Origin: UBA1563 sp041671545
GTDB taxonomy: Bacteria > Bacteroidota > Ignavibacteria > Ignavibacteriales > Ignavibacteriaceae
Assembly (NCBI GenBank): GCA_041671545.1
Contig: JBAZBI010000004.1
Location: 62,001-126,000, forward strand
Length of the DNA: 64,000 bases
Direction of reading: 5' to 3'
In this document: in pieces, positions 9,441 through 17,370 of the stretch
How positions within the stretch are numbered: position 1 is the first letter of the stretch
Layout of the letters: every line of letters begins with the position of its first letter
Notes under the pieces: model-generated
Database searches by the model: none
Told to the model about the DNA's origin: nothing
Seen by the model: only the letters and a program-made list of their open reading frames with translations
Position numbers and translations under genes: made by a program

Positions 9441-10265
9441 ATGAAAACAATTTCAGTTCTGTTCACAGTAATTTTTATTTCCTTATTGATTTCGGCTTGT
9501 AAAGACCCCAAAACGGGAATTGTCATTCCCGAAAATGTTGAAAAATATCCAACTATGTTAAACACCGAATGGGAATATGAAACAGCTTCATATGTTGCAA
9601 AATATGATAAAAATGGTAATCTTGGTGCGGATTCACTCATATGGCAAATTAGCCGATCTGTTGTTAAAATAATATCTGTAAATGATAGTATTTATGGAGA
9701 AAAGAATCTTGTTCAATTTGGTTCAAACTCCAACCAGGGATATATAACTAAAAAATGGTATAGAAATGGGGAAAAATCTTTTGAGTTGATTGCATATACT
9801 GGTTTCGATTATGATAATGTTCTACCAAAAGCGCGGAAATCCTACTCTTTAGAATATCTAAAATATCTAACATATAATCTTACCCCGGATGGAGCATTAA
9901 TACCCACTAAGGATTCTATCTTCCAAACAAGAAGAACTGTACTGGAATTTCCATTAACCATAGGCAAAAGCTGGGATATTTATTTACCAATCGGATGGAA
10001 AATCACTCGCACTATTCTTGGAAAGAAGCAATTTTCATATCAGAATACTATTGTTGAATGTTTTGATATAAAATCACTTTATAACCGTGGAGACGGACCC
10101 GATTACCAAACAGACGCTCATGATTATATCAGTCTTGAATATGGCTTAGTTAAGAGAGAAGCAATTATTGATAGTATAGAGATAACTTCTGAACAAAATC
10201 CTTACGGAACCGGTGAGTTTTTGAGATATCGATCAACATCAACTTTGGTCAGAAAATCAAATTAA
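9441..10265 (+). CDS. Uncharacterised lipoprotein, second of a tandem pair
   Basis: This 274-residue lipoprotein has a lipobox ending in Cys20 (LISAC) followed by KDPKTGIVIP. It is a paralogue of the preceding gene, from which it is separated by 36 bp with no visible terminator, so the two are probably cotranscribed. The shared frame includes the EWEY segment near residue 47, a central aromatic-rich beta region and the terminal STLVRKSN. No enzyme motif is visible. The duplicates have diverged strongly in the middle, which suggests different ligands or partners, but this is inference. Confidence 0.8.
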   Translation: MKTISVLFTVIFISLLISACKDPKTGIVIPENVEKYPTMLNTEWEYETASYVAKYDKNGNLGADSLIWQISRSVVKIISVNDSIYGEKNLVQFGSNSNQGYITKKWYRNGEKSFELIAYTGFDYDNVLPKARKSYSLEYLKYLTYNLTPDGALIPTKDSIFQTRRTVLEFPLTIGKSWDIYLPIGWKITRTILGKKQFSYQNTIVECFDIKSLYNRGDGPDYQTDAHDYISLEYGLVKREAIIDSIEITSEQNPYGTGEFLRYRSTSTLVRKSN

Positions 10266-10320
10266 AAGTGAGTACTAAATAACCCCATTTTTATATAGCG
10301 AGGTAAAATCTTAGCAACAC

Positions 10321-10398
10321 AACGAATATCGAATAATGATCAAGGAATTATAAAGGTGGAAGTTTTATTACTTCTCAAATCTAAATTCGATATTCGTT
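10321..10398. repeat. Intergenic inverted repeat with a 14-bp perfect stem
   Basis: AACGAATATCGAAT (10321-10334) is the exact reverse complement of 10385-10398, enclosing 50 bases. It lies in the 195-bp space between the lipoprotein pair and the convergent tRNA genes. The loop is long and no T-run follows directly, so it is a poor terminator. The right arm is followed by ATTTATTATTCTTGG, similar to the arm of the repeat at 26671-26878, which suggests one family of hairpin-bearing intergenic repeats. Confidence 0.5.
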
Positions 10399-10460
10399 AT
10401 TTATTATTCTTGGAGGATTTTGATTTTTAGTATTTGAGATTTGCTATTTGCTTAAAATAG

Positions 10461-10534
10461 TAGCGCGTACCGGATTCGAACCGGTGGTCTCCGCCTTGAG
10501 AGGGCGGCGTCCTAAGCCACTAGACGAACGCGCC
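10461..10534 (-). tRNA. tRNA-Glu (anticodon CTC)
   Basis: A 74-nt cloverleaf is readable on the minus strand. The acceptor stem GGCGCGT pairs with ACGCGCT through one G-T wobble. The D arm is CGTCTAGTGGCTTAGGAC. The anticodon stem CCGCC/GGCGG encloses the loop CTCTCAA, giving anticodon CTC (Glu, codon GAG). The T arm is ACCGG-TTCGAAT-CCGGT and the discriminator is A. CCA is not encoded. It is downstream of tRNA-Gln on the same strand and probably shares its promoter. Confidence 0.95.
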
Positions 10535-10612
10535 AATATAAAAATACTTCCCACATCAAACCTTAACCATTTCCCATCAAACATCTTACCTCCTCCATCA
10601 ACCATAATTTTG

Positions 10613-10685
10613 CTGCCCCGTCAGGGGTCGAACCTGAACTCTTCTGATCCAGAGTCAGACGTGTTGCCAGTTACACCACGGGGCA
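10613..10685 (-). tRNA. tRNA-Gln (anticodon CTG)
   Basis: A 73-nt cloverleaf is readable on the minus strand. The acceptor stem TGCCCCG pairs perfectly with CGGGGCA. The D arm is bounded by GTGT/ACAC. The anticodon stem TCTGA/TCAGA encloses CTCTGGA, giving anticodon CTG (Gln, codon CAG). The T arm is TCAGG-TTCGACC-CCTGA and the discriminator is G. CCA is not encoded. A decayed relative of its 5' half is found at 12959-13034. Confidence 0.95.
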
Positions 10686-10814
10686 AGTTAGTTTTTAGCT
10701 CAAATTCAAATCTTTTCAAAAACGGGAAAAGGATGAAACACTTTTAGAGTGGACATTTCATTGTTTGCAAATTTCCCAGTTTTCCACACACTTAAATAGT
10801 TTGTTTGTGTACTG

Positions 10815-10845
10815 CAAAGTTAATCTTAAAAAGTTTTACTGCAAA
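10815..10845 (-). promoter_or_regulatory. Bacteroidota-type promoter for the tRNA-Gln/Glu unit
   Basis: On the minus strand TTTG (10842-10845), 19 bases, then TAACTTTG (10815-10822) is an exact match to TTTG-N19-TAnnTTTG. It points towards the two tRNA genes; tRNA-Gln starts about 130 bp downstream. The 379-bp space 10686-11064 holds this promoter, the metH-side promoter and no convincing gene. Confidence 0.6.
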
Positions 10846-11018
10846 ATTTAACCGTTCAAATGTGTTCTGGTTGATCGAAAACCTTCTACTTTGTAGGAGA
10901 AAACGCACAACTATTTCATTTTCCACTATCATAATTGCAATTTTTATTTTTAACTCTTTTCATATCTCATTAAATTAAAAACAAAATTTTAAAAGATTAC
11001 AAGCCATACAGTACTTGG

Positions 11019-11026
11019 TAAATTTG
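11019..11026 (+). promoter_or_regulatory. Candidate -7 box upstream of the methyltransferase/MTHFR gene
   Basis: TAAATTTG fits the Bacteroidota TAnnTTTG -7 box and lies 38 bp before the ATG at 11065. No clear TTTG lies at the right distance upstream (TTAC is nearest), so this is only a partial match. Confidence 0.3.
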
Positions 11027-11064
11027 CATGCTATATTAATTCAAACAAAAAATGGAATTTATAA

Positions 11065-12894
11065 ATGAAAAGCTTTCGCGAAAGATTGGGAAATGAAATA
11101 ATTCTATTTGATGGCGGAACAGGCACCTATCTCTATGAAAAAGGTGTGTACATTAACCGCTGTTTCGATGAATTGAATTTAACAAATCCCGAGTTAGTTA
11201 CAGAAGTTCACCGGGATTATATTAACGCCGGTGCGGATATAATTGAGACCAACACCTACGGCGCAAACACTTTTAAACTTACTCCTCATGGACTCGGAGG
11301 TAAAGTTTACGAAATAAATTTGCGTGGAGCGCAGCTCGCTAAATCAGCCGCAAAGGACTCTGTACTCGTTGCCGGTGCAGTCGGACCGCTTGGCGTACAA
11401 ATTGAACCTCTCGGCAAACTTTCATTCGATGAAGCGAAAGATGTGTTCAAAGAACAAATAAAGGGATTGATCGACGGTGGTGTTGATCTAATTATTTTGG
11501 AAACTTTCGCTCTTGTAAAGGAGATGATCCAGGCAATTAGAGCTGTACGAGAACTCAACTCCGATATCCCGATTGTAGCTCAAGTTACAATAAACGAAAG
11601 CGGTACGCTACTCAGCGGAGCGCCGCTTGAAAGATTTATTGAAAAGTTAAAAGATTATCCTGTTGATGCGATCGGGATAAATTGTTCCGTTGGTCCCAAA
11701 GCAATGCTTGATGCGCTCGAAAATTTACGATCACTAACCGATATACCCATCTCTGTTCAGCCAAACGCCGGTTTACCGCAAAATATTAGCGGCCGAAATA
11801 TTTATATGACTTCACCGGAATATATGGCTGAATATGCCAAAAGATTCATTCAAACCGGTGCAGCTATTGTTGGCGGTTGCTGCGGAACTAATCCCACACA
11901 CATTAGAGCGATGCGGAAAGCCGTTCAAGCGCTTCAACCTGCAAAAAAGATGGATATAAAACTCTCTGATTTGCAAGTTGAAAAACCACCTGAAATTAAA
12001 ATTTACGAGAAGAATGAGAAATCACGTCTTTCAAATAAATTGCTTAAAAAAGAATTTGTAAAACTGGTTGAGCTTGTTTCACCTAAAGGAGTTTCCCCTT
12101 CAAAAGAAGTTGATAAAGCGCGCAAACTCTATCACTCCGGAATAGATGCAATAAATATTCCTGATGGTCCAAGAGCTTCGGCAAGAATGTCCGCTCTCGC
12201 ACTCGCTGCAATTATTCAGAAAGAAGTCGGGATTGAGACTGTACTTCACATAGCTTGCCGAGATAGAAATGTTATCGGCATGCAATCTGATTTACTTGGT
12301 GCATGGGCTTTAGGTTTGCGAAATATTTTAGCAATCACAGGCGATCCGCCTAAGCTTGGCAATTATCCTGATGCTACTGCTGTTTTTGATGTTGATGCGA
12401 TTGGATTGACGAATATTATTAATCGTTTAAATCATGGACTGGACATCGCAGGCAATCCGATAGGTGATCCAACGGGATTTTGTACAGGAGTTGGTGTTAA
12501 TCCAGGAGCAATTAATCTTGATGAAGAATTAAAAAGATTAGATTGGAAAATAGAAGCTGGTGCAGAGTTCATGATCACACAGCCAGTATTTGATATAAAA
12601 CTTCTTGAAAATTTCATGAAACGGATCAATCATATTAAGCTCCCACTCATCTGCGGAATATGGCCACTGGTTTCTTATCGAAACGCCGAGTTTATGAATA
12701 ATGAAGTTCCGGGCGCGTCTGTTCCCCAGGAAATTCTTGAGCGAATGAGAAAGACGACAACGAAGGAGGATGGATTTAACGAAGGTGTTAAAATTGCAAG
12801 AGAAACTTTTGAACAAGTGAAAACGTTTGCTGATGGAGTTCAAATTTCTGCGCCGCTTGGCAGAATTGAAGCTATTTTTGATATGATAGAATAA
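11065..12894 (+). CDS. Bifunctional homocysteine S-methyltransferase / methylenetetrahydrofolate reductase
   Basis: This 609-residue cytoplasmic fusion joins a homocysteine methyltransferase domain (about 1-290) to a MetF-like flavoprotein reductase domain (about 320-605), the YitJ arrangement. The first domain starts with LFDGGTGTYL, has ETNTYGAN, and has the zinc-binding Cys207 (INCSVGP) and Cys272/273 (GGCCGTNP). The second has HIACRDRNVIGMQSDLLGAW and ITGDPPKLGNYPDA, typical of MTHFR, followed by a C-terminal QPVFD. The protein would make 5-methyl-THF and also methylate homocysteine. It is a single-gene unit flanked by a bidirectional terminator downstream. Confidence 0.9.
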   Translation: MKSFRERLGNEIILFDGGTGTYLYEKGVYINRCFDELNLTNPELVTEVHRDYINAGADIIETNTYGANTFKLTPHGLGGKVYEINLRGAQLAKSAAKDSVLVAGAVGPLGVQIEPLGKLSFDEAKDVFKEQIKGLIDGGVDLIILETFALVKEMIQAIRAVRELNSDIPIVAQVTINESGTLLSGAPLERFIEKLKDYPVDAIGINCSVGPKAMLDALENLRSLTDIPISVQPNAGLPQNISGRNIYMTSPEYMAEYAKRFIQTGAAIVGGCCGTNPTHIRAMRKAVQALQPAKKMDIKLSDLQVEKPPEIKIYEKNEKSRLSNKLLKKEFVKLVELVSPKGVSPSKEVDKARKLYHSGIDAINIPDGPRASARMSALALAAIIQKEVGIETVLHIACRDRNVIGMQSDLLGAWALGLRNILAITGDPPKLGNYPDATAVFDVDAIGLTNIINRLNHGLDIAGNPIGDPTGFCTGVGVNPGAINLDEELKRLDWKIEAGAEFMITQPVFDIKLLENFMKRINHIKLPLICGIWPLVSYRNAEFMNNEVPGASVPQEILERMRKTTTKEDGFNEGVKIARETFEQVKTFADGVQISAPLGRIEAIFDMIE

Positions 12895-12924
12895 GGGTAG
12901 ATTTCTAATAAAACTTTAATAAAA

Positions 12925-12955
12925 AAGCCTCGAGAAAGATTAATTCTCGAGGCTT
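12925..12955. terminator. Bidirectional intrinsic terminator
   Basis: A perfect 12-bp stem (AAGCCTCGAGAA / TTCTCGAGGCTT) has a 7-nt loop. On the plus strand it is followed by ATCTTTTT (end of the MTHFR fusion). On the minus strand it is followed by TTTT (12921-12924), serving the phosphofructokinase gene. It sits between the two convergent genes. Confidence 0.85.
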
Positions 12956-12958
12956 ATC

Positions 12959-13034
12959 TTTTTATCTGAAATGATTTGAATTTCCAACTCAGTATAATGA
13001 GACTGATGTGTTGCCAATTATACCACTGACAAAA
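12959..13034 (-). pseudogene. Degenerate tRNA relic
   Basis: On the minus strand this 76-nt stretch keeps a tRNA outline. TTTTGTC (13028-13034) can pair with GATAAAA (12960-12966) as an acceptor stem with one wobble. The D-arm region GTGGTATAATTGGCAACAC matches the tRNA-Gln at 10685 in nearly every position. A TCAGT/ACTGA stem encloses an 8-nt loop CTCATTAT, where functional tRNAs have seven bases. The T arm has lost the TTC-A loop and the GG/CC stem. It lies between the bidirectional terminator and the phosphofructokinase stop. I read it as a decayed copy, not a working tRNA. Confidence 0.55.
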
Positions 13035-13040
13035 TAGGAA

Positions 13041-14414
13041 CTATTTAGTTATCGCAATATCATTTCCGGGAATTTCAGATTTTTTACTTTTAGTATTATG
13101 AACCAAATTACTTTCCGTTGGAGCAAGTTTTGTTTTTCCTTCTTTAATACTAATATAAAGTTGATCATTCTCAATTATATAATAAAATTGTTTGCGAAAT
13201 TCTTCCATTGGTATCCCGCAAGTTGCGGCGAACTTAGCAATTTCATGCGGGTCATCGAAATCAGCTTTATTCAACCGAAGCATATATCTCCGTGCAATTA
13301 AAAAAGATTCCGAAGCCGGATCAACCATACGAACTCTGGTTTTATTAGTTACCGGATCAAGAATATCTTTGAAATAAAGAGGAACGAAATGTCCGTTTTG
13401 AATAGAAACCATCGCGGCGTTTCCACCATCAAGAATAAATTGTGCAGCAGAAAAACCTAGATCGCGCGTATATTCCATATCGAAAGGGATTGGATCGGCA
13501 CAGCGTAATTCGTAACCGATATTCTTTGCTACGATTGTTTCTTTTATACCAAAATCGCGTAATCTTTCTTGAACTTTGGATTTAAGAATTTCTCCAAAAT
13601 TTATTTCAGCAATTCTGATATTATTATGTGCATCGCGTTCAACTTCAACTAAAGCATTTAAATCATGTGGGTCTAAATGTTCCACTAAACCTTCGGCAAG
13701 AATTGCAACGCCATCGCTCTTTCCGTAGCTTAATCTTTTAATGATAGCGCCGGCAAGAATATCAACTACATGTTTAAGTTTAATTACTTTGTTTGGGAAT
13801 TCTTCGGGGATTAACGTCATGGTTGCACCGGTAGCTTTACCAATACCGAGTGCGAGATGACCGGCTTTTCTTCCCATGGTTACAACAAAATACCAGCGGG
13901 AAGTTGTTTGAGCATCCACCATTAAACTTTTAACAATTTCAACACCAAGATGGCGCGCGGTTTGAAATCCAAAAGTAGGAATACCGTGCGGCAGATCGAG
14001 ATCGTTATCAATGGTCTTAGGAACGTGGACTACACGAATTCTTCCGGCCGCCATTTCTTCAACTTTCATAGCGCTGTATGCAGTATCATCGCCGCCAATG
14101 GTAATAAGTTTATCAACGTTTAATCTTAATAAAGAAGTAACCGTATTCTCTAAAAGTTTTTTATCTTTTGTAGGATTGCTTCTTGAAATACCAATGAATG
14201 AACCACCGGTAAAGTGAATCCGGCTGACGTTGTGAATATTCAACTGTTTAACATGGTCAATATCCCCTTCCATAATCCACTTGAAACCGTCACGCATTCC
14301 AAGTACTTCGATACCTTCAACAGCTGCGCGTATAGTTGCCGCACCGATGACGCTGTTAATTCCTGGTGCCGGTCCGCCGGCAACTAAAATCGCTAATTTT
14401 TTGGGTGCAATCAT
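13041..14414 (-). CDS. Phosphofructokinase, probably PPi-dependent
   Basis: This 457-residue phosphofructokinase has the glycine-rich AGGPAPGIN (12-20), GGDD (107-110), PKTIDND (132-138) and MGRKAGHLAL. In the ATP-dependent enzyme the second and third motifs read GGDG and PGTIDND. The Asp and Lys seen here are the known determinants of pyrophosphate use, so reversible PPi-dependent phosphorylation of fructose 6-phosphate is the best call. The start follows a good GGAG (about 8 bases upstream). It stands alone, ending at a bidirectional terminator. Substrate choice is inferred from two residues, not measured. Confidence 0.85.
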   Translation of the reverse strand: MIAPKKLAILVAGGPAPGINSVIGAATIRAAVEGIEVLGMRDGFKWIMEGDIDHVKQLNIHNVSRIHFTGGSFIGISRSNPTKDKKLLENTVTSLLRLNVDKLITIGGDDTAYSAMKVEEMAAGRIRVVHVPKTIDNDLDLPHGIPTFGFQTARHLGVEIVKSLMVDAQTTSRWYFVVTMGRKAGHLALGIGKATGATMTLIPEEFPNKVIKLKHVVDILAGAIIKRLSYGKSDGVAILAEGLVEHLDPHDLNALVEVERDAHNNIRIAEINFGEILKSKVQERLRDFGIKETIVAKNIGYELRCADPIPFDMEYTRDLGFSAAQFILDGGNAAMVSIQNGHFVPLYFKDILDPVTNKTRVRMVDPASESFLIARRYMLRLNKADFDDPHEIAKFAATCGIPMEEFRKQFYYIIENDQLYISIKEGKTKLAPTESNLVHNTKSKKSEIPGNDIAITK

Positions 14415-14563
14415 TTTATAAACTCCGATTCATTCAAAAAATAAATTTGTTAGATGAACTTTACAATCCAACTTTTAGCTGGTGAATTGGTAATGTTCTT
14501 ATCAACTCCATTGTCATTCTGATTTCAAATTTAATTGCCGGGTAGGTTTCAACCAAATTGAAA

Positions 14564-16750
14564 TCAATTTAATATTTTTAATTTTGCAAACTTTAACATT
14601 AATTGTTTGAGATTATTCCCTTCAAAGGCAACACTTACCTTTTGGGTGTCACCGGCGCCGATAACTTGCAACACTTTGCCAAGACCGAATTTGTCATGCA
14701 TTACTCTGCTGCCAACTTTAATGTGATTAGATTTATCTTGGCTGAAATCAACGTAATCAACGTTCTCAAAATATTCGTAATAAATTTCTTTTTTCGATTT
14801 TCTATTAGCTTTTCTTCCCGAACCGCTGGTTACTTCAGTAATTGTGTCCGAACTTATTTCATCTATAAAGCGTGATCTGTTTTGGTAGGCAACCTCACCA
14901 AATCTGTAACGCGATCTTGCATGCGAAACAAAAACTTTTTGCTCCGCTCTTGTCATGGCAACGTAGAACAGCCTTCTTTCTTCATCCATTGAAGCGTCAG
15001 TGCTAAATCGATTTGAAAGCGGAAAAATATCTTCTTCACAACCGGAAATAAACACGATCGGGAATTCCAATCCTTTTGCGCTGTGAACTGTCATCAAATT
15101 TACATGCTGCTTCGTTTCATCCAATAAATCCAAGTCCGATGCAAGAGAAACATCTTGTAAATAATCGTTAAGTTTTACATTTGGATGTTCGGCTGAATAA
15201 TCAGTAATTGCAGAAAGAAGTTCTTGAACGTTGTCTAATCTTGCCAATGATTCATACGTACTTTCTTCTTTAAATAATTTAATTACACCAAGCTCATCGA
15301 TGAGTGAACGTGTAAGCTCACCTACTGAAAGTCTATCACTTAGCGAAATATATTTATCTAAAAGTAGCCTAAATCCTTTTACATTTTTCTGGATACGCTC
15401 TTTAATATCGATAACTTCAAAAACTCTCTGCATCGTGTCGAATAAAGAAATTTCATGTCGACGCGCAAAAGCCGTCATCCGCTTGATCGTGGTCATTCCT
15501 ATTCCGCGCTGCGGGAAATTCATAATACGGAGTAGGCTTTCTTCATCATTTTGATTTGCAATTACTCGGAGATAAGCGACAATGTCTTTAACTTCTTTCC
15601 GCTTGTAAAACTCAACGCCGCCAATAATTAAATAAGGAATTTTCTCCCGGCGGAAAACATCTTCCAACACACGCGACTGTGCATTGGTACGGTAAAGAAC
15701 CGCAAAGTCGTTCATGCTACGTTTGTAGTTATGAATTTCGTCTTTTATAATTCTTGTAATATGATACGCTTCATCTTTTTCGTCTGAACATTTTATCAAC
15801 CCGACTAAATCACCCTCGTCATTATCTGTCCAAAGTGTTTTGCTGATTTGATCTTTATTATTTTTTATTACGCTATCTGAAGCAGCAAGGATAGTTTTGG
15901 TTGAACGGTAATTTTGTTCAAGCCGAAAAGTTTTTGCTTTGTTATAATCTTTTTCAAAATTGAGCATGTTGGTAAGATCTGCTCCGCGCCAGCTATAAAT
16001 ACTCTGTGCATCATCGCCCACAACACAAATTTTTTCTTCTTTGTTAACGAGCATTTTCAGCAACTCATACTGCGCCTTGTTCGTATCCTGAAATTCATCA
16101 ACCAGGATATATTGAAATTTCTTTTTGTACTTCTGGTGAATTTTCGGATTCTTTTTGAACAACTCGATCGGTTTCAACAAAAGATCATCAAAATCCATTG
16201 CATTGTGTTCTTGAATTCTTTTCTCGTATCGTTCATAAACATCTGCAATTTTTTCATCGATAAAAGAGGTCATCATCTTTTTTCTGAAGGCTGCCGGAGT
16301 GATCATGTGATTTTTTAAATAACTGATACGATGGCGGACTGCGCTTGGATTTACCGTATCTGTAGAAATGTTCATTTCGCTCATCGTATTCTGAACTAAG
16401 GATAAAGAATCTTCAGTATCGTAAATAGAAAAATTTACCGAAAAGTCGAGTGAATCAGATTCAATACGCAGAATTCTTGCAAAAATAGAGTGGAAGGTTC
16501 CCATCCATAAATATTGAGCTTTTGTCCCGATCAATTCCTTGATACGTTCCTTCATTTCATTCGCAGCTTTGTTCGTAAACGTAAGCGAAAGAATGGATTC
16601 CGGTTCGTATCCTTTATCTATAAGATAGGCAATTTTGTAGGTCAACACCCGGGTTTTACCCGAGCCGGCTCCTGCTACAATTAATGATGCTCCACCGTCA
16701 TATTCAACGGCTTTTTTCTGTTCTGAATTCAGTGATTTTAAACTTACCAT
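14564..16750 (-). CDS. pcrA: UvrD/PcrA-family ATP-dependent DNA helicase
   Basis: This 728-residue superfamily 1A 3'-5' helicase acts in nucleotide excision repair and in clearing proteins from DNA. The Q motif (LNSEQKKAVEY) is followed by Walker A AGAGSGKT (26-33), TFTNKAANEMKERI, the Walker B segment ILVDEFQDTN, VVGDDAQSIYSWRGAD, LEQNYRSTKTIL, and motif VI with VAMTRAEQKVFVSHA. The C-terminal VMHDKFGLGKVLQVIG matches the PcrA RNA-polymerase-binding Tudor-like tail, which is why I prefer pcrA to uvrD or rep. A TATATTTG box lies about 30 bp upstream. It is followed by 149 bp before the phosphofructokinase gene, in which I see nothing further. Confidence 0.92.
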   Translation of the reverse strand: MVSLKSLNSEQKKAVEYDGGASLIVAGAGSGKTRVLTYKIAYLIDKGYEPESILSLTFTNKAANEMKERIKELIGTKAQYLWMGTFHSIFARILRIESDSLDFSVNFSIYDTEDSLSLVQNTMSEMNISTDTVNPSAVRHRISYLKNHMITPAAFRKKMMTSFIDEKIADVYERYEKRIQEHNAMDFDDLLLKPIELFKKNPKIHQKYKKKFQYILVDEFQDTNKAQYELLKMLVNKEEKICVVGDDAQSIYSWRGADLTNMLNFEKDYNKAKTFRLEQNYRSTKTILAASDSVIKNNKDQISKTLWTDNDEGDLVGLIKCSDEKDEAYHITRIIKDEIHNYKRSMNDFAVLYRTNAQSRVLEDVFRREKIPYLIIGGVEFYKRKEVKDIVAYLRVIANQNDEESLLRIMNFPQRGIGMTTIKRMTAFARRHEISLFDTMQRVFEVIDIKERIQKNVKGFRLLLDKYISLSDRLSVGELTRSLIDELGVIKLFKEESTYESLARLDNVQELLSAITDYSAEHPNVKLNDYLQDVSLASDLDLLDETKQHVNLMTVHSAKGLEFPIVFISGCEEDIFPLSNRFSTDASMDEERRLFYVAMTRAEQKVFVSHARSRYRFGEVAYQNRSRFIDEISSDTITEVTSGSGRKANRKSKKEIYYEYFENVDYVDFSQDKSNHIKVGSRVMHDKFGLGKVLQVIGAGDTQKVSVAFEGNNLKQLMLKFAKLKILN

Positions 16751-16840
16751 AAACCCTTTTCAATTTTGACTTGCAAATATAATGATATTTCCCCTTTTAT
16801 TGAAAAATTTTTATGGCGATATGAGTTGGATGGATAAAAA

Positions 16841-16863
16841 AATCCCCCGGTTTACGGGGGATT
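16841..16863 (-). terminator. Intrinsic terminator of the hsp20-dnaK-hsp20 unit
   Basis: The 9-bp stem AATCCCCCG / CGGGGGATT has a 5-nt loop and, on the minus strand, runs on into a T tract (16835-16842 is A-rich on plus). It begins 9 bp after the stop of the last hsp20 gene. Confidence 0.85.
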
Positions 16864-16871
16864 CAATTAGG

Positions 16872-17270
16872 TCATTTTATCTCGATAGTTCGAGGTTTAG
16901 CAAATTCCTGCTTCGGTAAATTTATTACCAATTGACCGTTGGAAAATTTTGCCACGATTTTCTCGAGATTTATTGAATCGGAGAGTTTGAATTTGCGGAA
17001 ATAATTTCCGGTTGAAGTTTCAGAAAGAATGTAGTTTCTCTTTTCAATCTCCTTGAGATCAGCTTTTGCCATAATGATGAGATGGCTGTCTTCAATTTTG
17101 ATCCTGATTTTTTCCTTCGGAATGCCCGGCAAATTAACCGACATTACAAATTCGTCCGCTATTTCGTAAACATCCACTTGAGGAGCGCACAAGCATTCTT
17201 GTTCAAAAGCTTGTTCCCAATTTTCCTCATTTTGAACTTCAACTTTTACGAGATCTTTGTTATCAGACAT
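16872..17270 (-). CDS. Hsp20/alpha-crystallin small heat-shock protein
   Basis: This 132-residue ATP-independent holdase has its alpha-crystallin domain at about 30-132. It opens with PQVDVYEIADEFVMSVNLPGI and closes with FSNGQLVINLPK, the usual A-x-x-x-N-G-x-L strand. The N-terminal arm is short and acidic and carries CLC (residues 25-27), unusual for the family. A strong SD (AAGGAAGGAGG) precedes the ATG. It is the last gene of the dnaK unit, ending at the terminator at 16841. It is distinct in sequence from the hsp20 at 19376. Confidence 0.9.
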   Translation of the reverse strand: MSDNKDLVKVEVQNEENWEQAFEQECLCAPQVDVYEIADEFVMSVNLPGIPKEKIRIKIEDSHLIIMAKADLKEIEKRNYILSETSTGNYFRKFKLSDSINLEKIVAKFSNGQLVINLPKQEFAKPRTIEIK

Positions 17271-17300
17271 ACGTCCTCCTTCCTTTCATTTTATTTTTTA

Positions 17301-17351
17301 TTGGTCATTCGTCAGCGGTCATTAGTCATTGAAAATATTACGGATGACCAA
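17301..17351. repeat. Intergenic inverted repeat between dnaK and hsp20
   Basis: TTGGTCATTCG (17301-17311) pairs with CGGATGACCAA (17341-17351) at 10 of 11 positions. Between them the words GTCATTAGTCATTG repeat the arm sequence. It lies 20 bp after the dnaK stop and could weaken read-through into the second hsp20, though no T-run follows on the minus strand. Confidence 0.4.
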
Positions 17352-17370
17352 TGACTACTAACTATTTTTT

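Noticed and set aside
10448..10747. Open frame of 99 codons on the plus strand
   Set aside because: It runs antisense across both tRNA genes; the frame is a by-product of their conserved sequence.
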